Source: a virus. Taken from it: a DNA stretch of 64,000 bases. Numbering within the stretch: the first letter of the stretch is position 1; each line of letters opens with the position of its first letter. Made by a program: the position numbers and the translations under genes. Of the stretch, positions 17,137-24,170 are shown one piece after another. The notes beneath the pieces are model-generated. The model saw only the letters and a program-made list of their open reading frames with translations. It did not search any database and was not told the DNA's origin. Location of the stretch: positions 1 through 64,000 of the IMG/VR virus record IMGVR_UViG_3300009008_000009; one strand, written 5' to 3'.

Positions 17137-17165
17137 AATATACGTTCAACCGGGCTACGCAGCAA
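17137..17165 (-). promoter_or_regulatory. promoter of the RNA region
   Basis: TTGCTG, 17 nt, TATATT on the minus strand. The -35 box overlaps the last codons of the preceding gene. It points into the 848-bp non-coding region. Confidence 0.6.
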
Positions 17166-17682
17166 CTGCCGCCCGGACCCTCTTCATCTCATCCTGCAAC
17201 CACTCAAACTTGAGCTGTTCGAATGCTCGAAAGGCTGGAATGCACTCCGGGCCGCCGTTCCACAAGTCCGGATGATCTCGAATGGTAAGCTGGGTCGCGG
17301 TACTGCGGACCAAGTCATCCACGTGATCGAGATGGTTGATCTCGCGGCACGCCTCGTAAAGCTCAATGGCGCTGCTGTAAATCCGCAGTCCAAGCAGGTG
17401 GCTCTTGGCAGCGTACGCTGCGGCCTTCTTATCCTCGTGCCCGCTGCTGCAAATGCAAGGATAAAGACACTCTGGATCGTCCGTGTGAATCAGGAAATAC
17501 CCCCAGCCATTGCGCGGGTCGCGGAAGACGACCGCTGTCTGCTTGTCGCTGGTGATGTACATCGGGGCGTAGCTGCCACCAAGCATCTTCTGAATCTTGT
17601 GCCCGGCGTCTTGCTTGGCTGCGGTCACGTTGCGACCCTCGCCCTCAACACCGTAGTACTCGACCTTGACCTTGGTACTCAT
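17155..17682 (-). CDS. hypothetical protein with dsRBD-like N-terminus
   Basis: A 175-residue protein. Residues 4-35 (VKVEYYGVEGEGRNVTAAKQ and the following helix) resemble a double-stranded-RNA-binding motif: beta strand, EGEGRN loop, then AK..A in the last helix. The fit is partial, since the other strands are not clear. A CICSSGH segment near residue 75 adds Cys residues. It has a GGAGGATTTT ribosome site and its own promoter/terminator module upstream. An antisense open frame across it is a shadow. Confidence 0.6.
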   Translation of the reverse strand: MSTKVKVEYYGVEGEGRNVTAAKQDAGHKIQKMLGGSYAPMYITSDKQTAVVFRDPRNGWGYFLIHTDDPECLYPCICSSGHEDKKAAAYAAKSHLLGLRIYSSAIELYEACREINHLDHVDDLVRSTATQLTIRDHPDLWNGGPECIPAFRAFEQLKFEWLQDEMKRVRAAVAA

Positions 17683-17717
17683 AAAATCCTCCAGTGGTTG
17701 TTACATTGCACATCTAC

Positions 17718-17746
17718 ATGATAAGAAAAGCCCCTGCTGGATGCAA
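17718..17746 (-). promoter_or_regulatory. promoter of the terminator/promoter family
   Basis: TTGCAT, 17 nt, TATCAT on the minus strand, with a one-base variant of the palindrome (CATGTAGATG). It drives the gene at 17682. Confidence 0.8.
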
Positions 17747-17761
17747 GCTCCAACAGAGGCT
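17729..17761 (-). terminator. rho-independent terminator overlapping a promoter
   Basis: The stem AGCCTCTGTTGGA / TCCAGCAGGGGCT (with mismatches) is followed by TTTTC on the minus strand. It ends the gene at 17780-18085. Confidence 0.8.
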
Positions 17762-17779
17762 CTTGTATAACTTAGTGAA

Positions 17780-18085
17780 TCAGTTCATCGAGTGGTCCGC
17801 AACCTTCGGGGTCTCGACCGGGACGGGAACCAGCCGGTAGTTCTCGTCGCCCTCGGTGATGCTGCCGGACATCCGACCGCCGTTGCCACCGAAGTGAATG
17901 TAGAAGCAGCAGTAAGCCCGACCGTCGATGAGGTTGTCACCCCGGGCGTGAACTTCTGCGATCTCATACGGACCGTGGTACTTGGCGTTTGGCTTGGCCA
18001 CGCTCGGCGTGGTGAAAGCCTGCATGTCGAGGGTCCACTCCAGCCACATTCCGGGCTGCAAGGATTCTACTTCGGCGCGGGTCAT
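17780..18085 (-). CDS. hypothetical protein
   Basis: Not recognised; 101 residues, beta-rich, with WLEWTL near the start and a GGNGGRMSGS glycine-rich turn. It is a single gene between two terminator/promoter modules, with a GGAGGTCACC ribosome site. Confidence 0.7.
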   Translation of the reverse strand: MTRAEVESLQPGMWLEWTLDMQAFTTPSVAKPNAKYHGPYEIAEVHARGDNLIDGRAYCCFYIHFGGNGGRMSGSITEGDENYRLVPVPVETPKVADHSMN

Positions 18086-18131
18086 GGTGACCTCCGGGTT
18101 AGGTTACGGGCGGTGCCCGATGCACATGTAC

Positions 18132-18160
18132 ATGATAACAAAACCCCCTATAGGATGCAA
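18132..18160 (-). promoter_or_regulatory. promoter with CATGTACATG palindrome
   Basis: TTGCAT, 17 nt, TATCAT followed by GTACATG on the minus strand. It drives 17780-18085. Confidence 0.85.
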
Positions 18161-18172
18161 GTCCTATAGAGG
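18145..18172 (-). terminator. rho-independent terminator overlapping a promoter
   Basis: The stem CCTCTATAGGA / TCCTATAGGGG with the 6-nt loop CTTGCA is followed by GTTTTG on the minus strand. The loop is the -35 region of the promoter. Confidence 0.8.
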
Positions 18173-18222
18173 ATTAGTAAGAGCACACATGACTGCGTTG
18201 TTGAAAACCGAGGAGTCTGAGG

Positions 18223-18300
18223 CTACTTATCCCATCCAATAACCTCGATAAGAACTGCGAATTCATCACCGGTTGGAATTGAAATCTGGTTTCCACCCTT
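18223..18300 (-). pseudogene. possible gene remnant without start codon
   Basis: An open frame of 25 codons, read on the minus strand, gives KGGNQISIPTGDEFAVLIEV then IGWDK and a stop. The composition looks like real protein, but an in-frame TAA precedes it and no start codon is present. It lies just after the terminator at 18314-18339. Confidence 0.25.
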
Positions 18301-18313
18301 TTAGTTTCAAAAC

Positions 18314-18339
18314 CTCGGTGGAGCTTTCACCCCACCGAG
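18314..18339 (-). terminator. rho-independent terminator
   Basis: A perfect 8-bp stem CTCGGTGG / CCACCGAG is followed by GTTTTG on the minus strand, downstream of 18421-18771. Confidence 0.75.
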
Positions 18340-18420
18340 ATCCAAGGGGAAGGAGGCACTACCTGCCGAAGATGCCTCACACAATGATAGACAAAGCGAG
18401 AACCCCATGGACCTCGTTTA

Positions 18421-18771
18421 TCACCATAGTTTGATCATTCGCTGCGGCTTTGGTTTCGGTGCGGGAGCGAACTTCAAAATCCCCGGTGCGATGTTGTTTT
18501 CCGGTCGCAAGCGGTCGGGCATCTCCGGGCGACCAAATCCAAGAATCACGTCTCCTGCGACCTGCATCGCCTCCTCCGGCGACCGACCACGGTCAAGGGC
18601 GTCGTTGATGGCTGCGTTGAACTGTTCCACCCGTTCCGGGGTGTTGACCACTTCACACATCGGACCTTGCCCGGCTTCTGACGGTGGTTGCATGGTCCAC
18701 AAAACTTCAGGGTCTTGCCCGACCATCTTACAGACACGAACAAGACCCTGCGGCACGTCGCTGTGTTCCAT
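18421..18771 (-). CDS. hypothetical protein
   Basis: Not recognised. It has 116 residues, with a helical middle (ERVEQFNAAINDALDRGRS) and a proline/lysine tail (PAPKPKPQRMIKLW). Its start lies 4 bp after the upstream stop, so it is the second gene of a two-gene unit. Confidence 0.65.
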   Translation of the reverse strand: MEHSDVPQGLVRVCKMVGQDPEVLWTMQPPSEAGQGPMCEVVNTPERVEQFNAAINDALDRGRSPEEAMQVAGDVILGFGRPEMPDRLRPENNIAPGILKFAPAPKPKPQRMIKLW

Positions 18772-18774
18772 CGG

Positions 18775-19281
18775 CTACTTCTCCTTGTTATGAACTGGAA
18801 GTTCCATGCACTTTTCGCATGTCACTGGAGTGCTGTCGTCCACAATCGTCATCCGAGCTCCCAACAAGCGGCTGCGTGACTGCATCTTCACTGCACCGCA
18901 TGATGGCTGGTATAGTTCGTCTGTTGAAATCTTCAGGGTAGCATAGTGAATGTGGGTGCCGTCGCCGACGCGGACCTTGACTACTTTGTAGTCGCTCATG
19001 TCAGGTGGCATGGGCTTACGGGTCTCGAACCGTTCCCATGCGTGCTGACGGACGGTGTCTGGGTCCAGTGGCTTATCGTAGTCGGTGTGCCCATCTGCCT
19101 TGTTCTCAAAGCAGCAAGCGTAGAAGCAGGATATGTATGGAAACTCAGTGCTTCCCGGGTTTTCAACCTTGTCGAAGCCGGGAAGTGTAATCCAGTAAGT
19201 CCCCATCCCCTTTGGATAGCTATCGCGGCGTACGTGCCCGCCAGCGTCTTGGATGGCCTTACGGAATGCGCGGTCTTTCAT
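18775..19281 (-). CDS. hypothetical cysteine-containing protein
   Basis: Not recognised; 168 residues. A CEKC pair near the C-terminus and a distant CFYACC cluster could bind zinc. It has a good GGAGGATACC ribosome site, its own promoter and a compact two-gene unit with 18421-18771. Confidence 0.65.
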   Translation of the reverse strand: MKDRAFRKAIQDAGGHVRRDSYPKGMGTYWITLPGFDKVENPGSTEFPYISCFYACCFENKADGHTDYDKPLDPDTVRQHAWERFETRKPMPPDMSDYKVVKVRVGDGTHIHYATLKISTDELYQPSCGAVKMQSRSRLLGARMTIVDDSTPVTCEKCMELPVHNKEK

Positions 19282-19313
19282 GGTATCCTCCAGTGTTGAT
19301 TATGCACATGTAC

Positions 19314-19342
19314 ATGATAAGAAAAACCTCTATAGGATGCAA
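19314..19342 (-). promoter_or_regulatory. promoter with CATGTACATG palindrome
   Basis: TTGCAT, 17 nt, TATCAT followed by GTACATG on the minus strand; drives 18775-19281. Confidence 0.85.
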
Positions 19343-19354
19343 GTCCTATAGAGG
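19327..19354 (-). terminator. rho-independent terminator overlapping a promoter
   Basis: A perfect 11-bp stem CCTCTATAGGA / TCCTATAGAGG with a 6-nt loop is followed by TTTTTC on the minus strand. It is the cleanest member of the family and ends 19378-19710. Confidence 0.9.
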
Positions 19355-19377
19355 TATCTAAGAGAATATCGTTAGGT

Positions 19378-19710
19378 CTAATCTATATTTAACCCATCAA
19401 CCACATCCGAAGTATGATCAATGAATCCTTTCATATTTTCATCCATAAGATAGGCGTTATCATTAAGTAACTTGTATATATCAGCAATCCCAGTCATAAT
19501 TCCGTCAATGAGATGCGCCCCGTTATCACTGACCGGTTCCACGGCATTCTTTGCGAGTGCAAGATCAGAGTATAGATCTTCCAGCTCCCCACTAACTTCC
19601 CGCAGCTTTGTAGCTGCGTTTTTGAGACGTTCTTTCGAGCCAGCAACAGTCTCGCTGGGAGACAACTGAGACTGAACTTCAATCATATCTGCAATTCGTG
19701 TTATTGGCAT
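19378..19710 (-). CDS. hypothetical helical protein
   Basis: Not recognised; 110 residues from the ATG at MPITRIAD (four codons shorter than the longest frame). Nearly all helical, with heptad-like ERLKNAATKLREVSGELEDL, so a small coiled-coil protein is likely. Confidence 0.65.
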   Translation of the reverse strand: MPITRIADMIEVQSQLSPSETVAGSKERLKNAATKLREVSGELEDLYSDLALAKNAVEPVSDNGAHLIDGIMTGIADIYKLLNDNAYLMDENMKGFIDHTSDVVDGLNID

Positions 19711-19748
19711 AACTACCCTCACAAAATGATAAACGTAGCACTCAGTAA

Positions 19749-19776
19749 ATGATAGAGTCCGAGGGTCATTATTCGA
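19749..19776 (-). promoter_or_regulatory. weak promoter
   Basis: TCGAAT, 16 nt, TATCAT on the minus strand, overlapping the terminator at 19757-19785. The -35 box is poor. Confidence 0.4.
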
Positions 19777-19785
19777 CCCCCGGAC
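19757..19785 (-). terminator. hairpin terminator
   Basis: GTCCGGGGGTC pairs with GACCCTCGGAC with one mismatch around a 7-nt loop; it lies after the gene ending at 19820. The following T tract is short. Confidence 0.65.
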
Positions 19786-19819
19786 ATGGTAGATTACTAG
19801 TTATCTACTGTCATAGTAC

Positions 19820-20647
19820 TTAGCCGAGGATGTCAATGTTCTGGCTGAGGATGCTTGGTGCTGCACCTGCCTCTCGCCAGTCGGTCATCTCGTTGTCGGC
19901 GTTGAAGAAGGCTGTGCCCATGTCCATGCCGTTGCCGCCAAGGCCGATGTGCTTATACTGAATCTTGAAGTCGATGTTTCCGGTGCCCATGCTTTTTTCA
20001 TGGAGGCTGCGGTATACCCGGGCGGTGATTGCGCACTCGGTCAGTAGATGCCCGAAGATGCCAATCTCGCCGCCGTGGAGCTTGCAGACGTAGTAGGAAT
20101 ACTCTACCGGGTTCGGTTCACCTTCTTCAGTCTGGTGGTTGCGCGTCCGGCGCATGTTCTGTTCGAACCTGAAGGTGTAGTCGCCACCCAGTCGATACTT
20201 TGCGCGGAAGGTTTCGACCGCTTCTTCATTGAGCGGCAGGGCATCCGCCTCGTCCTTGATGCGCTGGGCTTCCGCCCGTTTCGCCCGTTCCTGTTCCATC
20301 TGGGCCGCGATGGCCTCGTTCTCGGCCTTGACCTTCGGCATCAGCTCGTCGAACTCGTCGGCGGGCATGGTGCTCAGCTGCCATTCGGATACACCCTCGC
20401 CGCCGAGGATGGTATGATGGGCAAAAAGCTGGCCCTTCTTGATCGCGGCTTCGACTGCTTTGAAGTCAACCTTCGGATTGTTTTCGCGGGTGAACCGCTG
20501 GGTCGTCTGTGAATACTGTTCCCGACTACGAACCATGTTGAAGACTTCCTGCGCTCGCTTGCTCAGAATCAGGCCGTTCAGGGTGAAGGTTCCGTCGTCG
20601 TTCGTGGTGTAGTTGCGCTTGCTGTTTGCCAATACTGTGCGTGTCAT
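19820..20647 (-). CDS. hypothetical protein
   Basis: Not recognised; 275 residues. Residues 115-145 are a highly charged helix (AQMEQERAKRAEAQRIKDEA), and the last 40 residues are glycine-rich (GLGGNGMDMG). It is well expressed by layout: its own promoter, a GGAGGATTGAAAG ribosome site and a terminator. Confidence 0.7.
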   Translation of the reverse strand: MTRTVLANSKRNYTTNDDGTFTLNGLILSKRAQEVFNMVRSREQYSQTTQRFTRENNPKVDFKAVEAAIKKGQLFAHHTILGGEGVSEWQLSTMPADEFDELMPKVKAENEAIAAQMEQERAKRAEAQRIKDEADALPLNEEAVETFRAKYRLGGDYTFRFEQNMRRTRNHQTEEGEPNPVEYSYYVCKLHGGEIGIFGHLLTECAITARVYRSLHEKSMGTGNIDFKIQYKHIGLGGNGMDMGTAFFNADNEMTDWREAGAAPSILSQNIDILG

Positions 20648-20696
20648 CTTTCAATCCTCCTGCTGGGGTGTTTGTTATCCTAACGCTCACATGTAC

Positions 20697-20725
20697 ATGA
20701 TAACACTCCAGCGAGCCAAAAACAA
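20697..20725 (-). promoter_or_regulatory. promoter with CATGTACATG palindrome
   Basis: TTGTTT, 17 nt, TATCAT followed by GTACATG on the minus strand; drives 19820-20647. Confidence 0.75.
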
Positions 20726-20752
20726 CTCATGTACAAGAGTTGCTCTTAGCTC
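20713..20752 (-). terminator. probable terminator hairpin
   Basis: GAGC...GCTC outer and CAACTC...GAGTTG inner pairing, with GTTTTTGG within the 3' side. The stem is interrupted, so strength is uncertain. Confidence 0.45.
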
Positions 20753-20758
20753 TCAGGG

Positions 20759-20986
20759 TCAACTCAGATCACATACTAAGTTTAACCCAGTTTCCGTAAG
20801 CCAGTACTCACGGAAACGATCACCCCACCGAATACTTCCACGCACCAGACCACGCCGTACAAGTGATGTAACAGTGCTGCTCGGAACCTCGTCGTGCTGC
20901 GGTGAAAGTCCGGCACCCCGGTGCGTTGCCCCAGCCCGCAGCATTTCAAATAGTGTTAGTCTTTGAAGTTTAGTAATCCTCTTCAT
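20759..20986 (-). CDS. winged-helix DNA-binding protein
   Basis: A 75-residue protein from the ATG right after the upstream TGA. The pattern ITKLQRLTLFEMLRAGATHRG, then SSTVTSLVRRGLVRG, then REYWLTETG is that of a winged helix: helix, recognition helix, two-stranded wing. It is likely a small transcription regulator. Confidence 0.6.
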   Translation of the reverse strand: MKRITKLQRLTLFEMLRAGATHRGAGLSPQHDEVPSSTVTSLVRRGLVRGSIRWGDRFREYWLTETGLNLVCDLS

Positions 20987-20987
20987 G

Positions 20988-21878
20988 TCATCCCTCAAGG
21001 TCAAGTGCTATCTTCCGCAGCTTAGCGCGGTGCTTGTGCTCGATATCCTGAGCCTTCTCGAACAGACTCTGGTCCATGTGGTTGGTGACCGTCCCTTGAA
21101 TCAGGTCGATAAGCACAGTTGGGTTGAGTGCGTCCAGCTCCCATGAACTGTATCCATACTCTTCAACGTACCCATCCGCCCGGGAGTCAGAAAGTTTTGT
21201 TGGGTTTGGCGGTGGCTGGTACTCCTCCACCTGATCATAGTTCAGCGCGATGCGATCAACCTTCAGTGCTGGAAATCCGTGCGTGGTAAGAAAGGTGTCC
21301 ATGCGCTTTACGATGTCACGGGTCATGTCCATACCGCTGGGGTCATGGTCGCCGAGATGGATAATAACCGGTTTGCGATTTGCGGCCCGTTCCATGATCC
21401 GACGAGCTGCCACCCACATCTCGGACAGCGAAACGTAGCCCCGGCAAGAGAACCAAGTGACGTCCAAGGGCTTGCACGCGGCCTCAAGGATACCAGCCAG
21501 CGCTTCCTTCTCAATCCAAACCTCGACGTAGAAGGGCTGGTCGGCCCACTTATCGATGGCGAATTGATCCGCACACGCCCTGACAATTGACGCCGGTCCG
21601 GACCAGTGGCTGTTCTCTTCCTTCTTCCGGGTGCGGTCTTCGATGGCTTCCCAGTCAATGAGCCCAGCCAGCCGTGCATCTGCGACGACCTTGCCCAACT
21701 TCTTGTACTCACGATGGGTGTTCGGAATCAGGTCTCGTGCCACGAACTGGTAGTAAAGCTGCCTGAGTGTGAGCTTGAGATCGTCTGCCAGATACTCATC
21801 GATGATGGTATTTGCGTGCTCAATCAACTGCACGGACTTGGTAGTGAACCTTTTAGGCACATAATCAATCTTTGGCAT
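20988..21878 (-). CDS. Spo11/topoisomerase VI A-like TOPRIM protein
   Basis: Looks like a stand-alone relative of the DNA-cutting subunit of topoisomerase VI. Numbered from the ATG at 21878, an N-terminal winged-helix part contains LTLRQLYYQFVAR, where the second Tyr lies where Spo11/Top6A has the catalytic Tyr (RDxYY). A TOPRIM domain follows: VWIEKEAL gives the Glu and HLGDHDPSGMDM the DxD. No Top6B partner or GHKL ATPase is seen in the window. Related phage proteins are usually annotated only as hypothetical. Cutting activity is inferred. Overlaps upstream gene by 14 bp. Confidence 0.6.
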   Translation of the reverse strand: MPKIDYVPKRFTTKSVQLIEHANTIIDEYLADDLKLTLRQLYYQFVARDLIPNTHREYKKLGKVVADARLAGLIDWEAIEDRTRKKEENSHWSGPASIVRACADQFAIDKWADQPFYVEVWIEKEALAGILEAACKPLDVTWFSCRGYVSLSEMWVAARRIMERAANRKPVIIHLGDHDPSGMDMTRDIVKRMDTFLTTHGFPALKVDRIALNYDQVEEYQPPPNPTKLSDSRADGYVEEYGYSSWELDALNPTVLIDLIQGTVTNHMDQSLFEKAQDIEHKHRAKLRKIALDLEG

Positions 21879-22353
21879 TGTCGTCCTCACGTGGTTCGAG
21901 CTTGTTGACCTGCTCAATGATTGCCGCTGCTACTTCCGGAGTTCCCCGCTTGCTGGGAATGTGAACGGTCATACAATCTGGCCCACACATGTCAACGATG
22001 CAGCCCTCGTCCTCCAGCATCTTGACCGTGGTCGCGTTAAGCTGTGTCATCATCTTCGCAGCCGCGTCTGCCTGCCTGATATAGTGATCGGTTGCTTGCT
22101 GTGGAATCTCGTGTGGAATGGTAATCGACCGAAATCCGATGTCCACCGATGGGTCGTCAATCATGAACCAGATATTGAGATCGTCATCGATCAACTTGAA
22201 GGCTATCTGCAGGCTCAGCAGCGCCTTGACCGCATGGTCCTCGCTATCGAAGTAGAACGGGCCGTCAAGGGTCCGACCTAACTCTGTGTCTGGCAGCGGG
22301 TCGTTGGTAATGAACCCGTCGAATACGATTCTGTCAATCTTCAGTTCTGGCAT
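21865..22353 (-). CDS. hypothetical protein
   Basis: Not recognised; 162 residues from MPELKIDR behind GAGGATTGATACA. It is acidic, with a mixed alpha/beta pattern and no Cys pair. The shared overlap suggests coupled translation with the TOPRIM gene. Confidence 0.65.
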   Translation of the reverse strand: MPELKIDRIVFDGFITNDPLPDTELGRTLDGPFYFDSEDHAVKALLSLQIAFKLIDDDLNIWFMIDDPSVDIGFRSITIPHEIPQQATDHYIRQADAAAKMMTQLNATTVKMLEDEGCIVDMCGPDCMTVHIPSKRGTPEVAAAIIEQVNKLEPREDDNAKD

Positions 22354-22357
22354 TGTA

Positions 22358-22714
22358 TCAATCCTCATCTGAAAACTTGTCAACAAACCCACGTAGAACG
22401 TCAATGGTTACTAGAATACCTCGATTCTTGTTTTCAACGAACTCCAAGGTGTCCTCTGCGTCCTGCTTGCTTGTCATCTGGTAAAAGCCATCGTTGCCCG
22501 ACCCAATGGGAAGACCGTGCAGTCTAAGCTGCTTCACAACGTCACTTATCTTGCGCTGGACGGTACCGAGGTCTTTCTCCATCTTGCCCGACGCGGTTAC
22601 CGGGTTATCTCGCGTGCGTCTCCAGACCCGCTTAAGAACCGCCTGCCCAAAGGAAGAGATACATAAGTACTTCCCTTCTTTGAGGGTGAAGATGTTGTCA
22701 TTCGATGTCGTCAC
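22358..22714 (-). CDS. putative helix-turn-helix protein
   Basis: A 118-residue protein. KDLGTVQRKISDVVKQLRLHGLPIGS followed by GFYQMTS has the shape of a winged-helix recognition helix and wing. The last 35 residues are helical. It lies 4 bp upstream of the next gene in a compact operon. Confidence 0.5.
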   Translation of the reverse strand: MTTSNDNIFTLKEGKYLCISSFGQAVLKRVWRRTRDNPVTASGKMEKDLGTVQRKISDVVKQLRLHGLPIGSGNDGFYQMTSKQDAEDTLEFVENKNRGILVTIDVLRGFVDKFSDED

Positions 22715-22727
22715 TGGTCGTCACCTT

Positions 22728-22982
22728 TCAATAGAGAAACTTGCTAGTCTGGTCCTGCAGCATACGCGAAGCCTCATAGAGGGCGGCTCTTGAAGCCTCG
22801 AGCTTTGTCCGCAAACGAACGCCGGCCTCCATACGAATGTTAGCCTCGCTCGTTGACATACACTCCTCAATACCTGTACACTGAAGTACAATTGTATCCT
22901 GAATTGCGATCTCCAAGAAAGCTACTTTCCAGCGGATCTCTTCGAGTTGTTCTTGGAACGAGTCTCTCTCTTTTGTAGTCAC
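22728..22982 (-). CDS. small helical protein
   Basis: Not recognised; 84 residues from a GTG placed eight bases after GGAG. Almost entirely helical with amphipathic spacing. The first residues encode a duplicated KERD motif because the DNA itself is a near-repeat. It overlaps the next upstream frame by about 115 bp, so one of the two ends may be wrong. Confidence 0.5.
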   Translation of the reverse strand: MTTKERDSFQEQLEEIRWKVAFLEIAIQDTIVLQCTGIEECMSTSEANIRMEAGVRLRTKLEASRAALYEASRMLQDQTSKFLY

Positions 22983-23106
22983 GTCTCTCTCCTTTGTTGT
23001 AAACACCTTGTGCCTCTGTTGGGTCTCGCTCCCTTACAATTGGAAATGGAAGACGAAGGGAGTCTAGAAAGTCAGGGTCTTTAACCAGTAAGTCATCATA
23101 GTCCAC
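22867..23106 (-). CDS. hypothetical protein, overlapping its neighbours
   Basis: Not recognised; 79 residues from a GTG that overlaps the upstream stop by 11 bp. The first 35 residues (VDYDDLLVKDPDFLDSLRLP) read like real protein, while the rest overlaps the helical gene 22728-22982 in another frame and is Arg/Lys-rich. A frameshift joining the two frames is the main alternative. Confidence 0.4.
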   Translation of the reverse strand: MDYDDLLVKDPDFLDSLRLPFPIVRERDPTEAQGVYNKGERRDYKRERLVPRTTRRDPLESSFLGDRNSGYNCTSVYRY

Positions 23107-23380
23107 CCCCGGTCCACCCCATATTCCTCGGCATCTCAATGGCATGTGCCTCGACCAACATATCGAACTTCAGTTGGGTCTCATCATCAAAGCGAACCTT
23201 GGATCGCAGACTCTCGTTCTCTTCTATAAGATCAGCCAACTCTGCCTTGATCTTTGGATCACTGATACTCTTCTTTTTCATCTCAGTGATACCATTCTCA
23301 GTTCTGGTGAGAGTAACGTCCACCGTATTCTTAAGCCGTTTGACCTCAAGCAGATGCGCAATGACATGGTGCTTTCGCAT
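23096..23380 (-). CDS. hypothetical protein with DDETQLKFD motif
   Basis: Not recognised; 94 residues. The ATG behind GAGGCGGCT is chosen because the longer frame runs through the promoter at 23409. It is helical (AELADLIEENESLRSKV) and then carries DDETQLKFD, which is also encoded by the identical 27 bp in the unrelated gene at 26645. Confidence 0.65.
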   Translation of the reverse strand: MRKHHVIAHLLEVKRLKNTVDVTLTRTENGITEMKKKSISDPKIKAELADLIEENESLRSKVRFDDETQLKFDMLVEAHAIEMPRNMGWTGGGL

Positions 23381-23408
23381 AGCCGCCTCAGTAAATTGAT
23401 GGTTGTAC

Positions 23409-23437
23409 ATGATAAAGACAGCCCGCACAGGATGCAA
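23409..23437 (-). promoter_or_regulatory. promoter of the terminator/promoter family
   Basis: TTGCAT, 17 nt, TATCAT followed by GTACAA on the minus strand; the palindrome is cut short. It drives the gene at 23380. Confidence 0.8.
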
Positions 23438-23452
23438 GTCCTGTACAGGCTT
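23420..23452 (-). terminator. rho-independent terminator overlapping a promoter
   Basis: The stem AGCCTGTACAGGA / TCCTGTGCGGGCT (with mismatches) is followed by GTCTTT on the minus strand; ends 23458-23802. Confidence 0.75.
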
Positions 23453-23457
23453 TACTC

Positions 23458-23802
23458 TCAGCATACAAAGCTGCAGGTGTCGTTATTGAACTCGTAGACA
23501 GGTTCGATACTTTCCCAGTCACAAAGCCGGAACCCAGTCTCCTCGTCCGTCCACGAGTGTTCGTAAACCTGCTGCTCAGCCTGCACCGTAAACTGACCGT
23601 CTTTGAGGTGCTTGTTTACGTAGGCAGACGCGAGCCCGAGGTTTGGGAAGCTCCGGGTGTTCTCGATGAGCTCATCGATGTCCGGGTACTCCATCCCTTC
23701 CTTCCACCAGTCTGGTTCTGTCCACCAGAAAATTTTCCAGCGCTTGTCACCCTCTCTTGTGGTCGGCAGTGGTGGGCTCTCGACGGATCTCCGTAACTCC
23801 AA
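23458..23802 (-). CDS. hypothetical protein
   Basis: Not recognised; up to 114 residues. Trp-rich near the N-terminus (RWKIFWWTEPDWWKEG) and acidic in the C-terminal half. The only start in frame is a TTG without a good ribosome site, so the true 5' end is uncertain. Confidence 0.55.
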   Translation of the reverse strand: MELRRSVESPPLPTTREGDKRWKIFWWTEPDWWKEGMEYPDIDELIENTRSFPNLGLASAYVNKHLKDGQFTVQAEQQVYEHSWTDEETGFRLCDWESIEPVYEFNNDTCSFVC

Positions 23803-23831
23803 AGGAGGAGCTAAAATAGGGGGTTTGTTGG

Positions 23832-24167
23832 CTAAATAAGTCTCGCCATACGTCCAACAATGTCAATACGGTCGTACCGGGTACCATCTGACTCAAACAG
23901 CTTACCCTTCTCATGGAATCGGATAACATAGGTCTTATCACCTTCGTCGCAGTGAAAAATACATACGCGGAAGCGACGGGCCTTACCATGATACATGAGA
24001 TCTATAGACTCTCCGCCCTCAAGACGAGTCTTACCAAGATAGTCATGTACCTTGCCATCCTCTTTCTTACGAACAATCTCGAACATGTCGCCAGTAATTG
24101 ACTGTTCCTTCTCAGGGGACTTTGACTTCTTCTTCAGTTTCAGTGGTTCACGCTTCTTGAGTAACAC
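23832..24167 (-). CDS. hypothetical protein with lysine-rich N-terminus
   Basis: Not recognised; 111 residues. The N-terminus has EPLKLKKK, a motif that recurs at the C-terminus of the glycosyltransferase at 56066. The rest is beta-rich and could be a small OB-like or SH3-like domain. Confidence 0.6.
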   Translation of the reverse strand: MLLKKREPLKLKKKSKSPEKEQSITGDMFEIVRKKEDGKVHDYLGKTRLEGGESIDLMYHGKARRFRVCIFHCDEGDKTYVIRFHEKGKLFESDGTRYDRIDIVGRMARLI

Positions 24168-24170
24168 AAC

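Larger units (their letters stand above)
16307..17154 (-). other. 848-bp non-coding RNA region
   Basis: No protein gene is supportable on either strand. The stretch holds tRNA-Pro, two RNA elements bounded by inverted repeats, three boxA-like motifs about 300 nt apart, a hairpin near 17106-17130 and a promoter at its upstream end. It probably makes one long RNA that is processed. About 500 nt between 16625 and 17130 remain unexplained. Confidence 0.7.
18173..18420. other. intergenic stretch with terminator and possible remnant
   Basis: This 248-bp stretch contains no intact gene. Besides the remnant and the terminator listed separately it holds a GAGGCA...TGCCTC inverted repeat at about 18353-18378 and a lone TATCAT box near 18385. 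Confidence 0.5.

Noticed and set aside
17023-17721. 232-codon open frame on the plus strand
   Set aside because: It mirrors the minus-strand gene 17155-17682 and extends over promoters and RNA elements.
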